64,000 nucleotides of DNA from Plasmodium coatneyi. Lineage: Eukaryota; Apicomplexa; Aconoidasida; Haemosporida; Plasmodiidae. Position 1 is the first letter of the stretch, and each line of letters starts with the position of its first letter. The position numbers were made by a program, and so were the translations under genes. Shown here in pieces: positions 35,060-47,600 of this stretch. The notes under the pieces were generated by a model. That model worked only from the letters and a program-made list of their open reading frames with translations. It was not told the DNA's origin and ran no database searches. The DNA lies in the NCBI RefSeq assembly GCF_001680005.1, contig NC_033560.1:561501-625500 (forward strand), in the 5' to 3' direction.

Positions 35060-35671
35060 TTTGAAAGCCTTTCTTTGTCACAACATTGAAAGGGCTGAGG
35101 AGGGTTATCCTCGTGTGAGTATAACCAAATAATAGCGTAAATGTGATGAACGCCCACAAAAAGACTACCCCTAACAGGTTAAAATTAAAACGTGATAAAA
35201 TATGCTTCAAATAAACTAAAAGACGAAGCATTCAACAGTACAACCAAAAACGGGACAGACGCCGCTTGGTATCCCCAGTTATATTAACCCAAACACAACG
35301 TAAAAAATGAAACAAAAAAAATGAACTAAAAATACACAAAATAAAATTTGTCAAGGAAAAAAATGTAATTCCCATTTACACACAACATTCCCTTTAACTG
35401 ATGGGGAAAAAAAAAAAAAAAAAGCCTCACTAAATGTGTGCACGGAACAACGTTGCCTACATGGTGACAACTGTAGAGAAAAATGCAGCTAGCCAAAAAA
35501 TATATTCTGACTGTTAATAAAAAAAAAAAAAAAAAAATTGCACACGCATATGCACGTCCATATGGCTAGCTGTGTGTGCGTCTTTACCACCAGTTCGATT
35601 AAGCGCAAAGGGGTGGAAACAACTAGGTGGGATCAGTTCCCCCTACCCTCCAAATGGCCATTCCGCTTTTT
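35060..35671. other. Intergenic region between PLP4 and the RAP protein
   Basis: AT-rich, with A runs at about 35405-35422 and 35520-35537. It is the 5' region of PLP4 and the 3' region of the RAP gene. No gene is seen. Confidence 0.5.
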
Positions 35672-38416
35672 TTACAAATCCAGCAAGGTAACAAAAAAGC
35701 GCCTTTTTTCCTCTTCATGCATATTTTCCCACAAGTGGGCCGGCACCAAATGTACCTTGTCAAAAAAGAGCTTGAAGTATTGCAGCTGGGCTATAGCCGC
35801 CTTGGTTAGGCGCTTCTCTTCAAGCAGGTTGTTCGCGCAAGGTGGATTAAGATCAGTGTACAATTCGCCCACCGTATTGTAGTAATAATTATGCGTTCCA
35901 AATAGGATGGCTACTTTGCCTACTCCCTGAGTGCGTTTCGCAAATATGTAGTGAATGTAAAGGAAAACAGAATTGCTGTTGGCATTTTTAACAAGCTTAA
36001 ACTTGTAATCCGTCTGGGGGAGGTCTTTCAAAACTTGGTACATTTCGTTGAGCGATTTTTGGTGATACGAAAATTCTCTCCTGACGTGTTCACTTTGGCT
36101 AAGTTGGCTTTTCTCCTCCCGAGTGGGACCGACGAAATAGGTGGACAGAAAATGTCTATTCATTTGGACGTGCTTCAAGAGCGCTTTATCTACATGTGGA
36201 TAATACATCAGGGGCAACAACTTTTTAAGCGTGTTTACACCGTCGTTATGGGGATACTCCGTTACCGCATCAATTGTGTAGAAAAAAAGGCGCTTCACGT
36301 GTTCCCCGAAAAGGTTGTAAAAATTTTCCACTTCGTCTCTTGAGCGGTGATATATGAACTCGGTGAGGAACGTTCGTATGATCATCACGTAGAGGTCTAT
36401 CCCCATTTGCTTTTTCACTTCATTCGTGTTGTCTTTTTTGCCATCTGGTTTGTGGTACCTGGTTGTAACCCTTTCATCCAACGATCCATTCATCCACTCC
36501 CCGCGGGGTGATAAATTGTGATTCATTTCCGAATGGGTGTGCCCCTTATGGAGGGTATCCCCCTTCTTGTTGTACCATTTCGATTCTCCATTTTGGGTTC
36601 CCCCCACCAGGGGTAAGTCCAGAAAGGAAAAAAAATCGTTTATACGCTTGTGAAGCCCAATCGAAGAAGCGTCCCCATAGTGGTCATTAACCAGCACGAA
36701 GTAGCAACAACAGTAGGTCATACATTTGACTTCTTCGGGGTGCATATTTTTGTACCCACTCTGAAGGAGGAACATGCTTTCCAAACAGTTATGCGCCATT
36801 TGGGGGTACCTCACGGACATGAAGTTCATAATGTGAATAATTTGAAATAGGTTCCTCAAAGTTACCTGCTTCGTGGCATGCACACGCGGTTCGTCCATGA
36901 GGGTGCCTTCCGAAAAGCTCCCCGAAGAGTGAGAAGAAATGAATTTCTCCAACTTCACATTTAATAAGTGAAGAATTGGCTGGCTTATCAAATTCTGGTG
37001 AGCGAAAATTTTCAAAAGGGTTACCAAATGGAGCATACTAAAACTTGACGCAAAAAGCAAAATGTGCTTATTTGCAAAGAGAATAAAATAACTGGAGAAT
37101 TGCGTAAAATTATTTATAAAAAATATCAGCTTAGTGAAATCGTTGGCAGTATATGTTGAGATTCTTCTCGGTAGGGTGACTAATATTTTGGTGAGCATCC
37201 TATCATCCACATGGTTGAAATAAGACAAGCTATTTAGGCAGTCCATCAGGGTACTCGTTTTGTACTGACTTAAATTCCTCCTAATATGGCCCACCAACAC
37301 TTCAAATAAGCAACTGTTGTAGTAGTTCATGTTTTGCAACGACTTCAAAATGGAGCATATCTGCAGCGGTCGCAAAGATCCGCATTGTGTGATTACCACT
37401 CTGAACAGATTACTACACAGACCTATATCCTTGTATCCATATTTTGATAAAATGAAAACATGCTTATGGATGTCTTTTCCTAAATGGGTTAACTTCCCAC
37501 TTGGTAGGAAGGTATCCACTGTGGTTACTCCTCTGTTGGTTTCCCCACTGTGGAACGCATCTTCGTAATTAGCAAAGTTATTACCTTCCCCCTGTTGCAA
37601 CTTCTCTGCACTTACCAAATTTTTGTAAAACTCGGCGATGAAATTTAAGACAGATTCGTTGTATAAATTGTTTCTGGCCAAAAAATATCCAACCACAAAA
37701 TAGTCCCTACATTTAAACATCTCCATATTTTTGCATATGAACTTTTGGATCATTTGTGCGAAGCCATTTGGCATTATTAGCGGTACTGTCAAGGTGTCTA
37801 CCAGGAGGAGGAATTCATTTAGTTTTATTTTTTCTGCAAATTCCTCGCTACTCAATTTGGTCATAATGTGTACCATTAGGAAGGGGCTCAAAAAGTTATT
37901 TTCCTTATAAGCGTGTAAGACATATATCAACTCCTTCACTTGATAGGTACTCATCCTGGACACAATACGAAACATAAGCACACTTAAAATGTAATACTTT
38001 GCCTTGTTGTTACGAAGGAGGTAGCTATTTAAATATGATAAGATTTCTTTCTGCTCTTGCAACGTGATAACATTTTTTACGTTTTTGTATCTCAGCAACT
38101 GCTTACAATCCAGTTGTTCAATTTGTAGATTCAGTTTGGACAGCATCACTTTGTTGGCACTTTCAAGCGCCATTTGCTTCTTCAGCTTGGTCGCTTTTCT
38201 CGGGAGGGGGGACTCTTCCGCTGTGGTCTCTCCATTGGTTGAATTGAGTGAAGCTGCACGTTCCGTTCTTCCGCCTATTGCGTTTGTGCGGCAAGGTGTA
38301 GTGCACATGCCACGCCATCTGGTTACATCACATATGTGGCTCCCCCAACTGGATATACCAGCCCTACGTAGCCATCTATAAACAACCAACGCGCTGCTCT
38401 TTCTCGCGGAGGCCAT
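35672..38416 (-). CDS. RAP-domain protein, probably mitochondrial RNA metabolism
   Basis: A single exon of 914 residues, taking the ATG at 38416; the frame is open further upstream but without an ATG. The N-terminus (MASARKSSALVVYRWLRRAG) is Arg-rich, lacks acidic residues and looks like a mitochondrial presequence. The body is made of repeated amphipathic helices, as in octotricopeptide/FAST-kinase-like RNA-binding proteins. The last 80 residues contain a RAP-type domain with KVAILFGTHNYYYN, a Leu/Pro-rich stretch and KAAIAQLQYFKLFFDKVHLV. RAP proteins are expanded in apicomplexans and act on mitochondrial RNA, including fragmented rRNAs. The gene lies between the two perforin-like genes with short spacers. 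The precise RNA target is unknown. Confidence 0.8.
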   Translation of the reverse strand: MASARKSSALVVYRWLRRAGISSWGSHICDVTRWRGMCTTPCRTNAIGGRTERAASLNSTNGETTAEESPLPRKATKLKKQMALESANKVMLSKLNLQIEQLDCKQLLRYKNVKNVITLQEQKEILSYLNSYLLRNNKAKYYILSVLMFRIVSRMSTYQVKELIYVLHAYKENNFLSPFLMVHIMTKLSSEEFAEKIKLNEFLLLVDTLTVPLIMPNGFAQMIQKFICKNMEMFKCRDYFVVGYFLARNNLYNESVLNFIAEFYKNLVSAEKLQQGEGNNFANYEDAFHSGETNRGVTTVDTFLPSGKLTHLGKDIHKHVFILSKYGYKDIGLCSNLFRVVITQCGSLRPLQICSILKSLQNMNYYNSCLFEVLVGHIRRNLSQYKTSTLMDCLNSLSYFNHVDDRMLTKILVTLPRRISTYTANDFTKLIFFINNFTQFSSYFILFANKHILLFASSFSMLHLVTLLKIFAHQNLISQPILHLLNVKLEKFISSHSSGSFSEGTLMDEPRVHATKQVTLRNLFQIIHIMNFMSVRYPQMAHNCLESMFLLQSGYKNMHPEEVKCMTYCCCYFVLVNDHYGDASSIGLHKRINDFFSFLDLPLVGGTQNGESKWYNKKGDTLHKGHTHSEMNHNLSPRGEWMNGSLDERVTTRYHKPDGKKDNTNEVKKQMGIDLYVMIIRTFLTEFIYHRSRDEVENFYNLFGEHVKRLFFYTIDAVTEYPHNDGVNTLKKLLPLMYYPHVDKALLKHVQMNRHFLSTYFVGPTREEKSQLSQSEHVRREFSYHQKSLNEMYQVLKDLPQTDYKFKLVKNANSNSVFLYIHYIFAKRTQGVGKVAILFGTHNYYYNTVGELYTDLNPPCANNLLEEKRLTKAAIAQLQYFKLFFDKVHLVPAHLWENMHEEEKRRFFVTLLDL

Positions 38417-39265
38417 TGTTAAGCAGAACCTAGGCAACAATTCCTCCACGTCCTTTAGGGCTCTCCCCCTACTGCTTCCTCACAGGGGGGACACTAGACA
38501 TGTGCATCTTCAAGTGTACCTGCATGTGTATATACGCACCTCCCCCTCCAACGGGCTGGCCTCTTCAACTTCCAAAGTGATACATCACACAGATATTATA
38601 CCCATCAGATGAAGCCATATGGGATCTTAAAGCCCCCCAAACGGCGTGGCACCCTTGACTATCTCAAGCCTACACAACTCCGCATGGGAAAAAAAGGTAA
38701 GGGAGAACAATTTCCCCACTTGCACCTATACTGAGAAGGAAGTATGCTCCGAAGAATGCTCAAACTGGTGCGAAAAATTACTTCCTCTGCAGCTTACCCT
38801 TAAGAACCAGTGGAGCATCTCTACAAAGTTACTCGGACCTGAATCCTTCCCCATTAGTAGGAAGCATGGGTAGGTTGGTGCGTCATCACATATTTGTAAT
38901 TTGTGCCATTGGGGTTGCTAACAGTTTGGTGCTTCCCTCCAATTATTTTCTCCTTACTGCGAATGCACCTACAGGTATATCGTCACACGTACAAAACAAA
39001 GAAACGATCCTGCGGAGCAACTAACAACGCGACCACACAAGCGGAACTTCCACACCATAATAACTGTGCAGCAAAAATTACCAACATCATATAAGTACCG
39101 GCAATGAAACGGGGCAAAAAATCAAGAAGGAAAAAAAAAAAAAAAAAAAAAAAAAACATATTATAGAAAACATCATGTAAGATGATCAGCGACGCGGGAA
39201 ACAGTCCATTCCATGCTAAATGCACATAGCGTTACACCGCATCGCCTCCCACCGGAGCACCCATT
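38417..39265. other. Intergenic region between the RAP gene and PLP5
   Basis: About 850 bp, with 26 A at 39131-39156. It is the RAP promoter region and the PLP5 3' region. No gene is supported. Confidence 0.5.
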
Positions 39266-41257
39266 TTAGAGAGACGAACAGACGATGAAAATGATAGGCA
39301 CGTGCACTTCCTGGGTACGCACCTGCTGAACGCGAATCTTCAACTCACAGGCGGAACTTCCCACGGGGCATATCAAATAATCATCCATGCTGGACGCAGT
39401 GTAATCAACTGCAAACCCCGCAATGATGAACTTCCCGCGTGAACACTCCAACCTGACCAGGGTATTATCATTTAAGTGCATTTTTTCGCTAAACGATTTG
39501 GACTCCAATGTTTCCAGTAGTAGCCGCTTATTACTAGGAAGACAGTTAATCCAAAGGAAGCCGTGCGGATTTTCTCCCACCTTGGTGGGAAGCCCACAAG
39601 ACGCTACGTTGCTTCTACATGGTTCGATGTGCATATTCGTGTGGACACCCTTCTGCATTGTTAAGGAGAAACCAAAACCTATTTTCATGTTTGTTGGACA
39701 TGTAATTACTGTGTTATTCCCCTGAACTAGCTTTTTCATCTGGTGTATTTCTTGCACGTTTTCCCTACTACATAGAACCCATCCGAATTCAAAACTTTTG
39801 TCCGATTCGATGTTCATTCCACTGGAGCATTCCCTAGATAGTGGACAGAGGTGCATCACGTTATTTTCATCATAAAGCCTCTTCTTATTTGTAATGATGA
39901 ACCCGCTGAGAATTTTTTCCCCCTTCTTACACTTAGGGGTAACATTGAAATTTGTATTTTTGTCTATATATTGGTGCCACCTCTTTATGTGCATCTTGTC
40001 CAGATCCTCTTCACTTCTGTTCAAGTGAAAGGGGTATGGGTTGTAATTGGTATAGGTCAAATTTGAATAAAACTCCAAAGCCTTATAGTACGCATTTTTT
40101 TCATCAGCCAATTTTATAAAATCGGAGAAGGGTTTCAAAATTAGCTTCACAGGCCTTGCAGAACTTCCTTTGATAGAATTTTTCCATTTTTTGTGCGAAA
40201 TTTTTGTTATGTCATTTTTTCTTCCATGAAGGATGTCTTCTCCGGTTTGCATGGGGGGTGCTCCCACTTCTGCATCGCCACCTCCTTCCACCATGACGAT
40301 CCGTTGAGCTATATGCCTAACCTTTTCACTTGATATAACGGAACCGAAAAATAGAATGCCACGGTGGAGTCCCCCTCTCCTGGCACCACCAAACGGATTC
40401 AATCGTTTCTTGTACAGCCGAATCTTTCTATCACCCTTTGTCAGGTAGTCATTCTCTACGAACAAATTATTTATCACCCTACCCCCGTAGTAAACCCCCG
40501 ATATGAAGTGCGTTCCATACAAATTGAAAAATGTCATCCAGGGTGTAACCGTTTTAAGGCAGTCCTCGCTATACTTATTATTCCTGTAAGATTGGAGATC
40601 GCATTTATACTTGTCCCCCCCGATGTTTTGGTAATTCTTCCCCAGTTCACCCAACATGTTCAGAAAGAACGGGTCCAGCATGTCGTCACTTCCTTCCAAT
40701 AAAGAGACGAAATACTTTACACAAATTTCCTTCTGCAGGATTATGGAATCTCCCTTGTTAATTCTTTCGACCAGCATTTTGTAATAATTGGATGCGTTAA
40801 AAGGGTGAATATCGTACTGCGCTTCGAATTTGTAACTTTTATATATCTTATTGATGTCGTCTAATCCGTTAATTATGTGTATCTCCTTACGGCTAGAGCA
40901 TTTCGCGTTCGTCCGCTTGGTGGCTGTGTAGGACAAGCCATAATCATTGCCGCTTTTATCCTCTCTTAAAGGGCGCTCACTTTCTTCACCTTGCTGATCA
41001 CTCCTTGTGTTTAGCTTATCCCTTAGGACATATCTTCTGTACCCCATGTCTACCCCATATAGAGGATCTCCCAACGGGTTTCCCCTAATAATGTCATACG
41101 TCATTCCTAGGTAATTTATTAAGTGTTCCCTCTCTGAGGTGTCCACATTATGGGTGTATAAGCGGGGGTCAAACAGGTCTTCACTTTTCGAAACGCAGCG
41201 CACAGACAGGTGAAGCATCAGTGCGTACGCGCAAATGGCGTAGCATTTCAGCCTCAT
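39266..41257 (-). CDS. PLP5: Perforin-like protein, MACPF domain (PLP5 by gene order)
   Basis: A single exon of 663 residues beginning at the ATG at 41257. A short N-terminal signal sequence (LKCYAICAYALMLHLSVRC) is followed by a MACPF domain. The diagnostic segment WMTFFNLYGTHFISGVYYGG lies near residue 245. The C-terminal region repeats Cys- and Trp-containing beta units (FEFGWVLC, GFLWINC, FIAGFAVDY), like PLP4. The two share architecture but differ strongly in sequence. Members of this family open host or vector membranes from micronemes, and PLP5 acts in the ookinete. No missing signature residue is noticed. The PLP5 name follows gene order. Confidence 0.85.
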   Translation of the reverse strand: MRLKCYAICAYALMLHLSVRCVSKSEDLFDPRLYTHNVDTSEREHLINYLGMTYDIIRGNPLGDPLYGVDMGYRRYVLRDKLNTRSDQQGEESERPLREDKSGNDYGLSYTATKRTNAKCSSRKEIHIINGLDDINKIYKSYKFEAQYDIHPFNASNYYKMLVERINKGDSIILQKEICVKYFVSLLEGSDDMLDPFFLNMLGELGKNYQNIGGDKYKCDLQSYRNNKYSEDCLKTVTPWMTFFNLYGTHFISGVYYGGRVINNLFVENDYLTKGDRKIRLYKKRLNPFGGARRGGLHRGILFFGSVISSEKVRHIAQRIVMVEGGGDAEVGAPPMQTGEDILHGRKNDITKISHKKWKNSIKGSSARPVKLILKPFSDFIKLADEKNAYYKALEFYSNLTYTNYNPYPFHLNRSEEDLDKMHIKRWHQYIDKNTNFNVTPKCKKGEKILSGFIITNKKRLYDENNVMHLCPLSRECSSGMNIESDKSFEFGWVLCSRENVQEIHQMKKLVQGNNTVITCPTNMKIGFGFSLTMQKGVHTNMHIEPCRSNVASCGLPTKVGENPHGFLWINCLPSNKRLLLETLESKSFSEKMHLNDNTLVRLECSRGKFIIAGFAVDYTASSMDDYLICPVGSSACELKIRVQQVRTQEVHVPIIFIVCSSL

Positions 41258-42307
41258 ATTTGCTAAGATGTGTTCTTTGGCAGGTAAGAAAAATGCGTCA
41301 GCGTGGTTACTTAAAGGGGATACATAACAGGGTTGCTTAACAGGGTTATTTTTTCCCTAATTTCAAATCGGACAGGCATAAATGTTCACAATAAAAATAA
41401 GGTATAGACTAACCGATGCACACAGAACATCTTTTTCTGACGCCTCCTATTTTTTAACAAACGGCTTAAATTTTCCAATTTATTAGCAAACCAACGAGTA
41501 AAAGGAAGCTCATAGGTTGAAATATGTGACACGATACGACGGCGCAACTGGACAGTTGTTACTTCGACCAGTTGCTCGCCATACATGCCCTCGTTTTGTT
41601 TTGACAACCAAAAGGGTTTCCACTGACAGCAGTGTCAATGCCAGTTGTTTAAAGATAAATTGGGGGTATTCACGAGACAACAACAAAAAAAAACTCATGT
41701 GTGTTAACTATGCACATAACATATGTAAAATCTGTGAGAAAAATTAAAGGGTTGCATAAAGGCATCATACGAAAAAATAAAAATGCCAAGGGTGACACAC
41801 AACAAATGCAAGAATAAAAGGATGAAATGGGCAACAGCGTCGAATAAGGTTTGCAACACCTGACGTGTACAAAATTGTCTACATGTACTGATGTAACCAT
41901 TCATACATGCTTGCACACATAAATGAGTTTTTACATGTGCATATTTTGCTCTGCTTCCCATTTTTTCTATTTTTTTTTTTTTTTTCAGCTAGCCAAAATG
42001 GGAAAACTAAAGCATAAAAAAAAAAAAAAATTCTCCAACTAGCCATTTTAATGGCCCTATTCAGGAGTATTTTTACAACCAATTGTTAAACGCCTGAACG
42101 GGTCAGGCAAAAGCTTCATAATGTTTACAAAAAACAAACAAAAGTACAAAAAACTGCGGGAATGCAGCTTACACGGCTACATCCCTCATTGTACCAATTC
42201 GCGCGCTACATTATGCATACGCGCAGTAAAGTCCTCAGTGGTCCACAGAATCATTCAGGGGTAGATTGCTCAAAATGGGAAGCTCCGTTTTCTTGCCATC
42301 TGAAGGA
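41258..42307. other. Intergenic region between PLP5 and PPAN
   Basis: About 1 kb of AT-rich DNA, with T/A homopolymers at about 41970-42030. It should contain the PLP5 promoter and the PPAN 3' UTR. No gene is supported. Confidence 0.5.
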
Positions 42308-43400
42308 TCACTTCTGATTTGTCATCGAGTATATAACTGCAAAAAAGGAAAGGGGAAACATCAAACATTTTACATTTCGCAATCTATGTACTTTATGCAC
42401 ATATTTGCCAAAACAAGGGTACAAATAAAGTGTGTACTCCGTTCGGTATCCCCCTTCTTGGTAAACATCTGACACAGCGCTTAAATTCGACGTTTTCTCT
42501 CGAAGCGCCAACTTTGCTCTCCACCTGGATACAGCAAAATTTTTGCGTACCTTTGTCCTGATCTTCAATTTTAAAAATCTTGAAGCTAACGCGTGGTCCT
42601 ACTTCCACCATTTCGTTTTCTTCCTCCTTTTTAGCACTATTGAGCTCCATTCGGTTGGATAAAAAATTGTACATGTTGTTATTCTCCCCGAGACCATCAT
42701 TTCGGTACGCCTCATTTATTATTTCTTTAACCGATCTTTGTCTTAAATTTGTCACATACTGGCGAAAGTAGATAGTTTCATCAGCACTGTTGTAGCTGTA
42801 TAGTATGACTCTCTTAGGTTTGTGTTCGGCGTCCGCTCTGAGATTTATATTGGGGAACATATTTTTCAGTATATTTTGTATAATGATTAAATAATTTAGC
42901 ATCTCCGGATTTGCAGAATTGTTGAAGTTTTTCAAAATGAGTAAAGGTTTAAATTTGCTATAATTGTGAAAAGCAAATTTGGCACCTTTAGACCTAACCA
43001 CTGATGCATTGGTGAAACTCTGAATGATAAATGTTAATGTCAGCTTGGTGTAATTGCTTGTAATATTATACATGAATTTTTGGTTGCTTATGTGTATGCT
43101 AATTGTATATTTATAGTTTAACTCTTTCAGTTTTTTCTTCAATTCGGTTAAATTTTTTAATTTGTTTATGTATAAAGTTACCGAATATGGGGAGAATACT
43201 TCAGCTAAATCTCGACATAGCGACTTGAAAACGGAGTTCATTCCACTTTTCTTAATTGCAATTATGTTTGTTTTTTGGATAATTTCTTCTTCATGTTGCT
43301 TTGCAGTCTTTGGTTTACTCTCCTTTGCTTTTCCCTGTTTGCTGCCTTCTTTTTTTATTACTCCCCGTTTGAATTTTTTTCCCTTTTTGGCCGTCACCAT
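42308..43400 (-). CDS. PPAN: Brix-domain protein of the Peter Pan/SSF1 family
   Basis: Two exons on the minus strand: 43400-42551 and a 29-base last exon 42336-42308, for 292 residues. The short exon is supported by a phase-1 donor and a TTTTTTGCAG acceptor. The N-terminus is basic (KKGKKFKRG). The Brix domain shows the KKLKELNYKYTI region, TLTFIIQSFTNASVV, PLLILKNFN, a MFPNINL motif, RVILYSYNSADETIYFRQY and the C-terminal VEVGPRVSFKIFKIED. SSF1/PPAN acts in nucleolar 60S subunit assembly. The protein stops soon after the GPR motif, so it lacks the longer tail of yeast and human members. It is divergent from the plus-strand CPSF2. Confidence 0.82.
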
Positions 43401-44641
43401 GTTGTTCCTGTTATTTTTCCTGATCTCCTACTTTTTATGCGATGTCGTACTCTCGGATGGAAGTTTAGTAAGTATGCGAAGGCGTCTCATGCGGACAGGT
43501 ACTTCTATCTGTGCATACCTACATGCGTGTTTTCCGCGTCATACAGCAGTGGGTAAGTCGAATTCGCACCATACTTGGTCAGTATGAGGAGCATTCTCTC
43601 AAATGGTTCTTGCGCCAGGAGCTCATCTCATTCAAGGAAGAACAAAAAAAAAAAAAAAAAACTTCAAAAATTAGCAGAAGTTTTCTAATAAAAAACGGCT
43701 TTGCAAGTATTCTTCGCTGCAAAATTGCCAATTTGCAGAGAAAGTATAAAAATATGCGCAGAAAAGTGGCATGTTGTTATTTTTCCTTTCCCGCGAATCT
43801 TTCTTTATGAGAAAATTAAAATTTTGACGCTTCTATACAACGTTTAAAAGTTTTTGTATAGGTTACCATTTGGGCAAAAATATTTTTTTTCTTTTTGTCC
43901 TTTCATTCTCCTCATAAATATATTTTCGTGAACTGGGTTGGCCACGTCATAAAAAAACGGCACCGTGTAGGCACAACGCGTGCAACGTAGCATATGCCCA
44001 TTTTTTGGGGGGGGAAAAAAAAGAAGGAAAGAGTAGCAAAGAAGCACGCATCCCTCTATACGTGTTCGCAAAGCACCAATTTGAAGTGGCGCATACGTGT
44101 GACGAATTTTTCGGGAAATAAAAAGGTTCGCTTTCAAGGACGATCTGTTAAGTAAATATACTTTTTCCTTTTTTTTTCCCATGCACTTCCCCCATTCGAA
44201 TGGTGGTGAACGTGTTCAACACAAGGAACAACGTAACACTGCGGGGATCGTTTTGTACATGTGACACGCGACTCGACTGAGAAGGAAGAAGAAATGAGGA
44301 CTGTCTTCATGAGGACCCACTGAATGAGGACACTTGGCATTGTAAAAAATGCCCACCGCTCCCTACCCCCTGTGGGAGAGCCCTTTCACACATGTAATTA
44401 GGGAAGCACAGATAAACGCGTTCTGCTTAAACGGCTTCCGTACCCAACGTATTATGTCATCCCCGTAACAGAGACCCAAAAAAGAAAAAAAAAAAATGGT
44501 CATCTTGCGTGAACCCTTAGCTAAACACGCTAAAGAAGAGAGCAAACAAATTAGGGGCTTCCCTACGTGAACCCTACAGTGAAATTACTTCAAACAGTTT
44601 ATTCGCATGATCGGCGATAGATTGACCCCCCATTGGCAAAA
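43401..44641. other. Divergent promoter region between PPAN and CPSF2
   Basis: About 1.24 kb that must hold the promoters of both the minus-strand PPAN and the plus-strand CPSF2. It includes poly(A) at about 43645-43661 and a G/A run near 44007. No additional gene is supported. Confidence 0.55.
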
Positions 44642-47600
44642 ATGATTTTGGAGATCGTCCCCCTGTACAGTCACAAGTTTTACAGCACACTGCTGATAAT
44701 TAAAGACCTGGATGCTTCCAATAGGGGATGCAAGTTGAATGAACTTTTGCAGGATGGCGATAAGGAAGGAATGATCAGTGGGCAGACCAGCAGGGAGGGA
44801 ATTGAAGAGGACGCTGAACAACAACCCGGGGAAGAGCCCCCTGCCCCCAAGGGCGATACAACGAGCAAGGATCAGGGGGGTCCTCTTCCGAGGAAGACCT
44901 ATAATTATGACTACCTAAATAATAAGAAGGATTTTTACGCAAAGGAGAAAGATAAAAATATTTATGTCCTTATAAATTGCGGATGGGACGATCAGTTCTG
45001 CACGGAAGACGTGAAGAATGTGTTGCGGTAAGGAGGGAACCGATGCACGTGTGTTAAAAAATCATACAAGTGTTCACGTATCACCGCTTACGTGGAGGTG
45101 TAGCATGGATGCTGGTCAGTCCCCGTCAAGCCACGCCAACCCATATAATACCACCATGTTATGGAATTTTTTTCACAATTTTTTCGTAATTTTTTTGCAA
45201 TTTTCCTTTCCTTTTTTTTTTGCCCCCCCTTAGGGTGTGCGAATATGTAGACGTCGTGCTACTCACGAACCACAGCCTGAGCTACGTGGGGTGCGCACCG
45301 CTGGTTTTCCAGGAACTACAAAAGAGGAAGAGGAAAATCCCAATCATATGCCACGAGTACGTCAAGTCGTACAGCAAGTATGTCCTCCTGAGTTACTTCA
45401 AATGTACGAACAATTGCAAATTTTTTAAATCTTTTAAAGAGGATGAATATTTAAAAATCGTGAATGAGCTCTTCTACAATGTGACATCGTTGGAGTTCAA
45501 TGAACACTACACCTTTAGGAAGATGATATGCCAAAAGAAGAAAACAGTTTGTATGCTTCCTATGTATTTTATAAATAATGGAGACAACATAGGATCGTCT
45601 GCCGTAATTATAAAATTTTTTAATTCCAAAATATTGTACTCTGTGAATTCCCACATGTCTGATTATTCCTTCATCGAAAAATCGGACGTGTTGCAACAGT
45701 CTAATGTGTTCACTTACATTAGCAACTTTCGCTACACAAATAAGAATTACACCAAAATGGCTGACATGAAAAGCATCCTGGGCATCGTCAACAGAACGAT
45801 GAACAACCTCGGATGTGTACTTCTCCCTGTGGATATCGACAGTGAGCATTACACAGAGAGGGGAAAAGGGGCCAACCAAACCTTCGGGGGAGGAAAAATA
45901 CCAAGTCGTTGGAACACGGTGTTGCCCCGTCGGCAAGTATAAAAGGAGACACTGTGTCTACCTCCCCGTAGGGTCCGGAGCGGTCGACCATTTTGACCCA
46001 TTTATATTTATCTCCCCATTTGGTGCCAATTAGAAACCCCGCCTTTACCCCCCCCGCAGGCGTTTTCCTGGATCTCCTGTTCCACATCAACGCCCTCCTG
46101 GAGGTCAGCATGCAGAGATACGTCCTCTTGTTCCTCTGTCCCTATTCGTAAGAAGAGTCACTTAAGAATTGCCAACTGTTAGCCCGAGGGTATTATTCCC
46201 CTGAATTGCTCTAACCCGTTCACTTTTCACCCATGCACTTCTCACCCCCCCGCAGGGAAAACTTCACAAGGCTGCTGTTCGCTTCGCTGACCTACCTGAA
46301 CAGCCACATAAAAAGCAATTTTCACAAAAACAGAATAAATATTTTCAAGATGAAAAACCTAGTATGTATAAACAACTACAGCGATTTTAAAAAGTACGAA
46401 AATGGGTATTACATTTTGTTTTCCTTCCCGGCCTCTCTGAACAACGACACGGTGAAGAAAATCCTGTCGACGTTTCTCACCAGGAAGAAGAACGTATTAA
46501 TATTTACGAAGAGGTACTATGCTCCGAGCTTTTCGCACCAAGTGTGTAGTCATTATTTTAGCCATAGGGGTGAAAAGAACAAACCGGAGCTATCCTTCTG
46601 CTTCAGCCAACATGTAAAATTCGATGACGAAAAATTGTATGAAATTTATTTAAAAGAAAAAAATAACATCGAGAAGGACGCCGTGCTGAGCAAAGCAGCT
46701 GGTAAAAGAGTTAAGAAAAAGAAGGAGAAGGTGAGAAAAAAAAAAAAAAAATCAAAGTTCATTTTCGAGTCACAGGAAGAAATGCTGTACATAAAAAGGG
46801 AGGGTCACTTAATCGGGAAGACAAACCTAGAAGGAATAGACAAGCTGAAGCGGGAGGGCACTCCTGGTGAACAACTTATAAAAAAGGAGAAGTACAAGCG
46901 GGAGGGAAGCCTCGGCCCCCACGCGGAAAACGGTAACAACGATGACAACGGTAATGACGATGACGATGATGACGACGTGGACGAAGATTCTACAGGGGAG
47001 GAAGACGATCCCGACCTGGACGACGAAGAGGAAGAAACAGAAAGTGAAGATGACGATGACAAGGACAATGATAGTGATGATGATGACCATGACGAGGGGC
47101 CACACGATCCGCAGAACTACAACGCGTATTACCATTCAGACGAAGAGGAAGAACAAGAAGGAGCGGACGAGGATCCCAAATTTCCTGGCGAGCTCTACAA
47201 CCATAGCGACCGCAATGAGGACTACTCACAGGACGGAATGGAACCCCCCAGAGGAAAATCAAGAAAGGGAAAAGGCACCATAAAAGAGGAAAAAATAAAC
47301 GATAATGAATATACTAAGTTTTCCAACCACCTTCTAAAGAATGAACAGTCGGATGATCCAGACAACGCGTACTATTCTCATGTACACAACATTGGTAATC
47401 TTAATAAGGACGCAAAAAAAAAAAAAGTAAGAATAAAAGCAGAACCTGAATCCAGTGATGATGAAGTATATGGACATGAAAGTTATACCAGCAGGCATCC
47501 ACTTTCAAAACACAGAGACCACAAAAGTATGACAACATTTGTAAAAAATGAGCAGACATTTACAAATGAACATGATAATGATTTGGATGAGAATAACGAG

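Noticed and set aside
38417..38449. Eleven extra codons at the N-terminus of the RAP protein
   Set aside because: The upstream extension begins with GTG; the first ATG is at 38416 and opens a better mitochondrial presequence.
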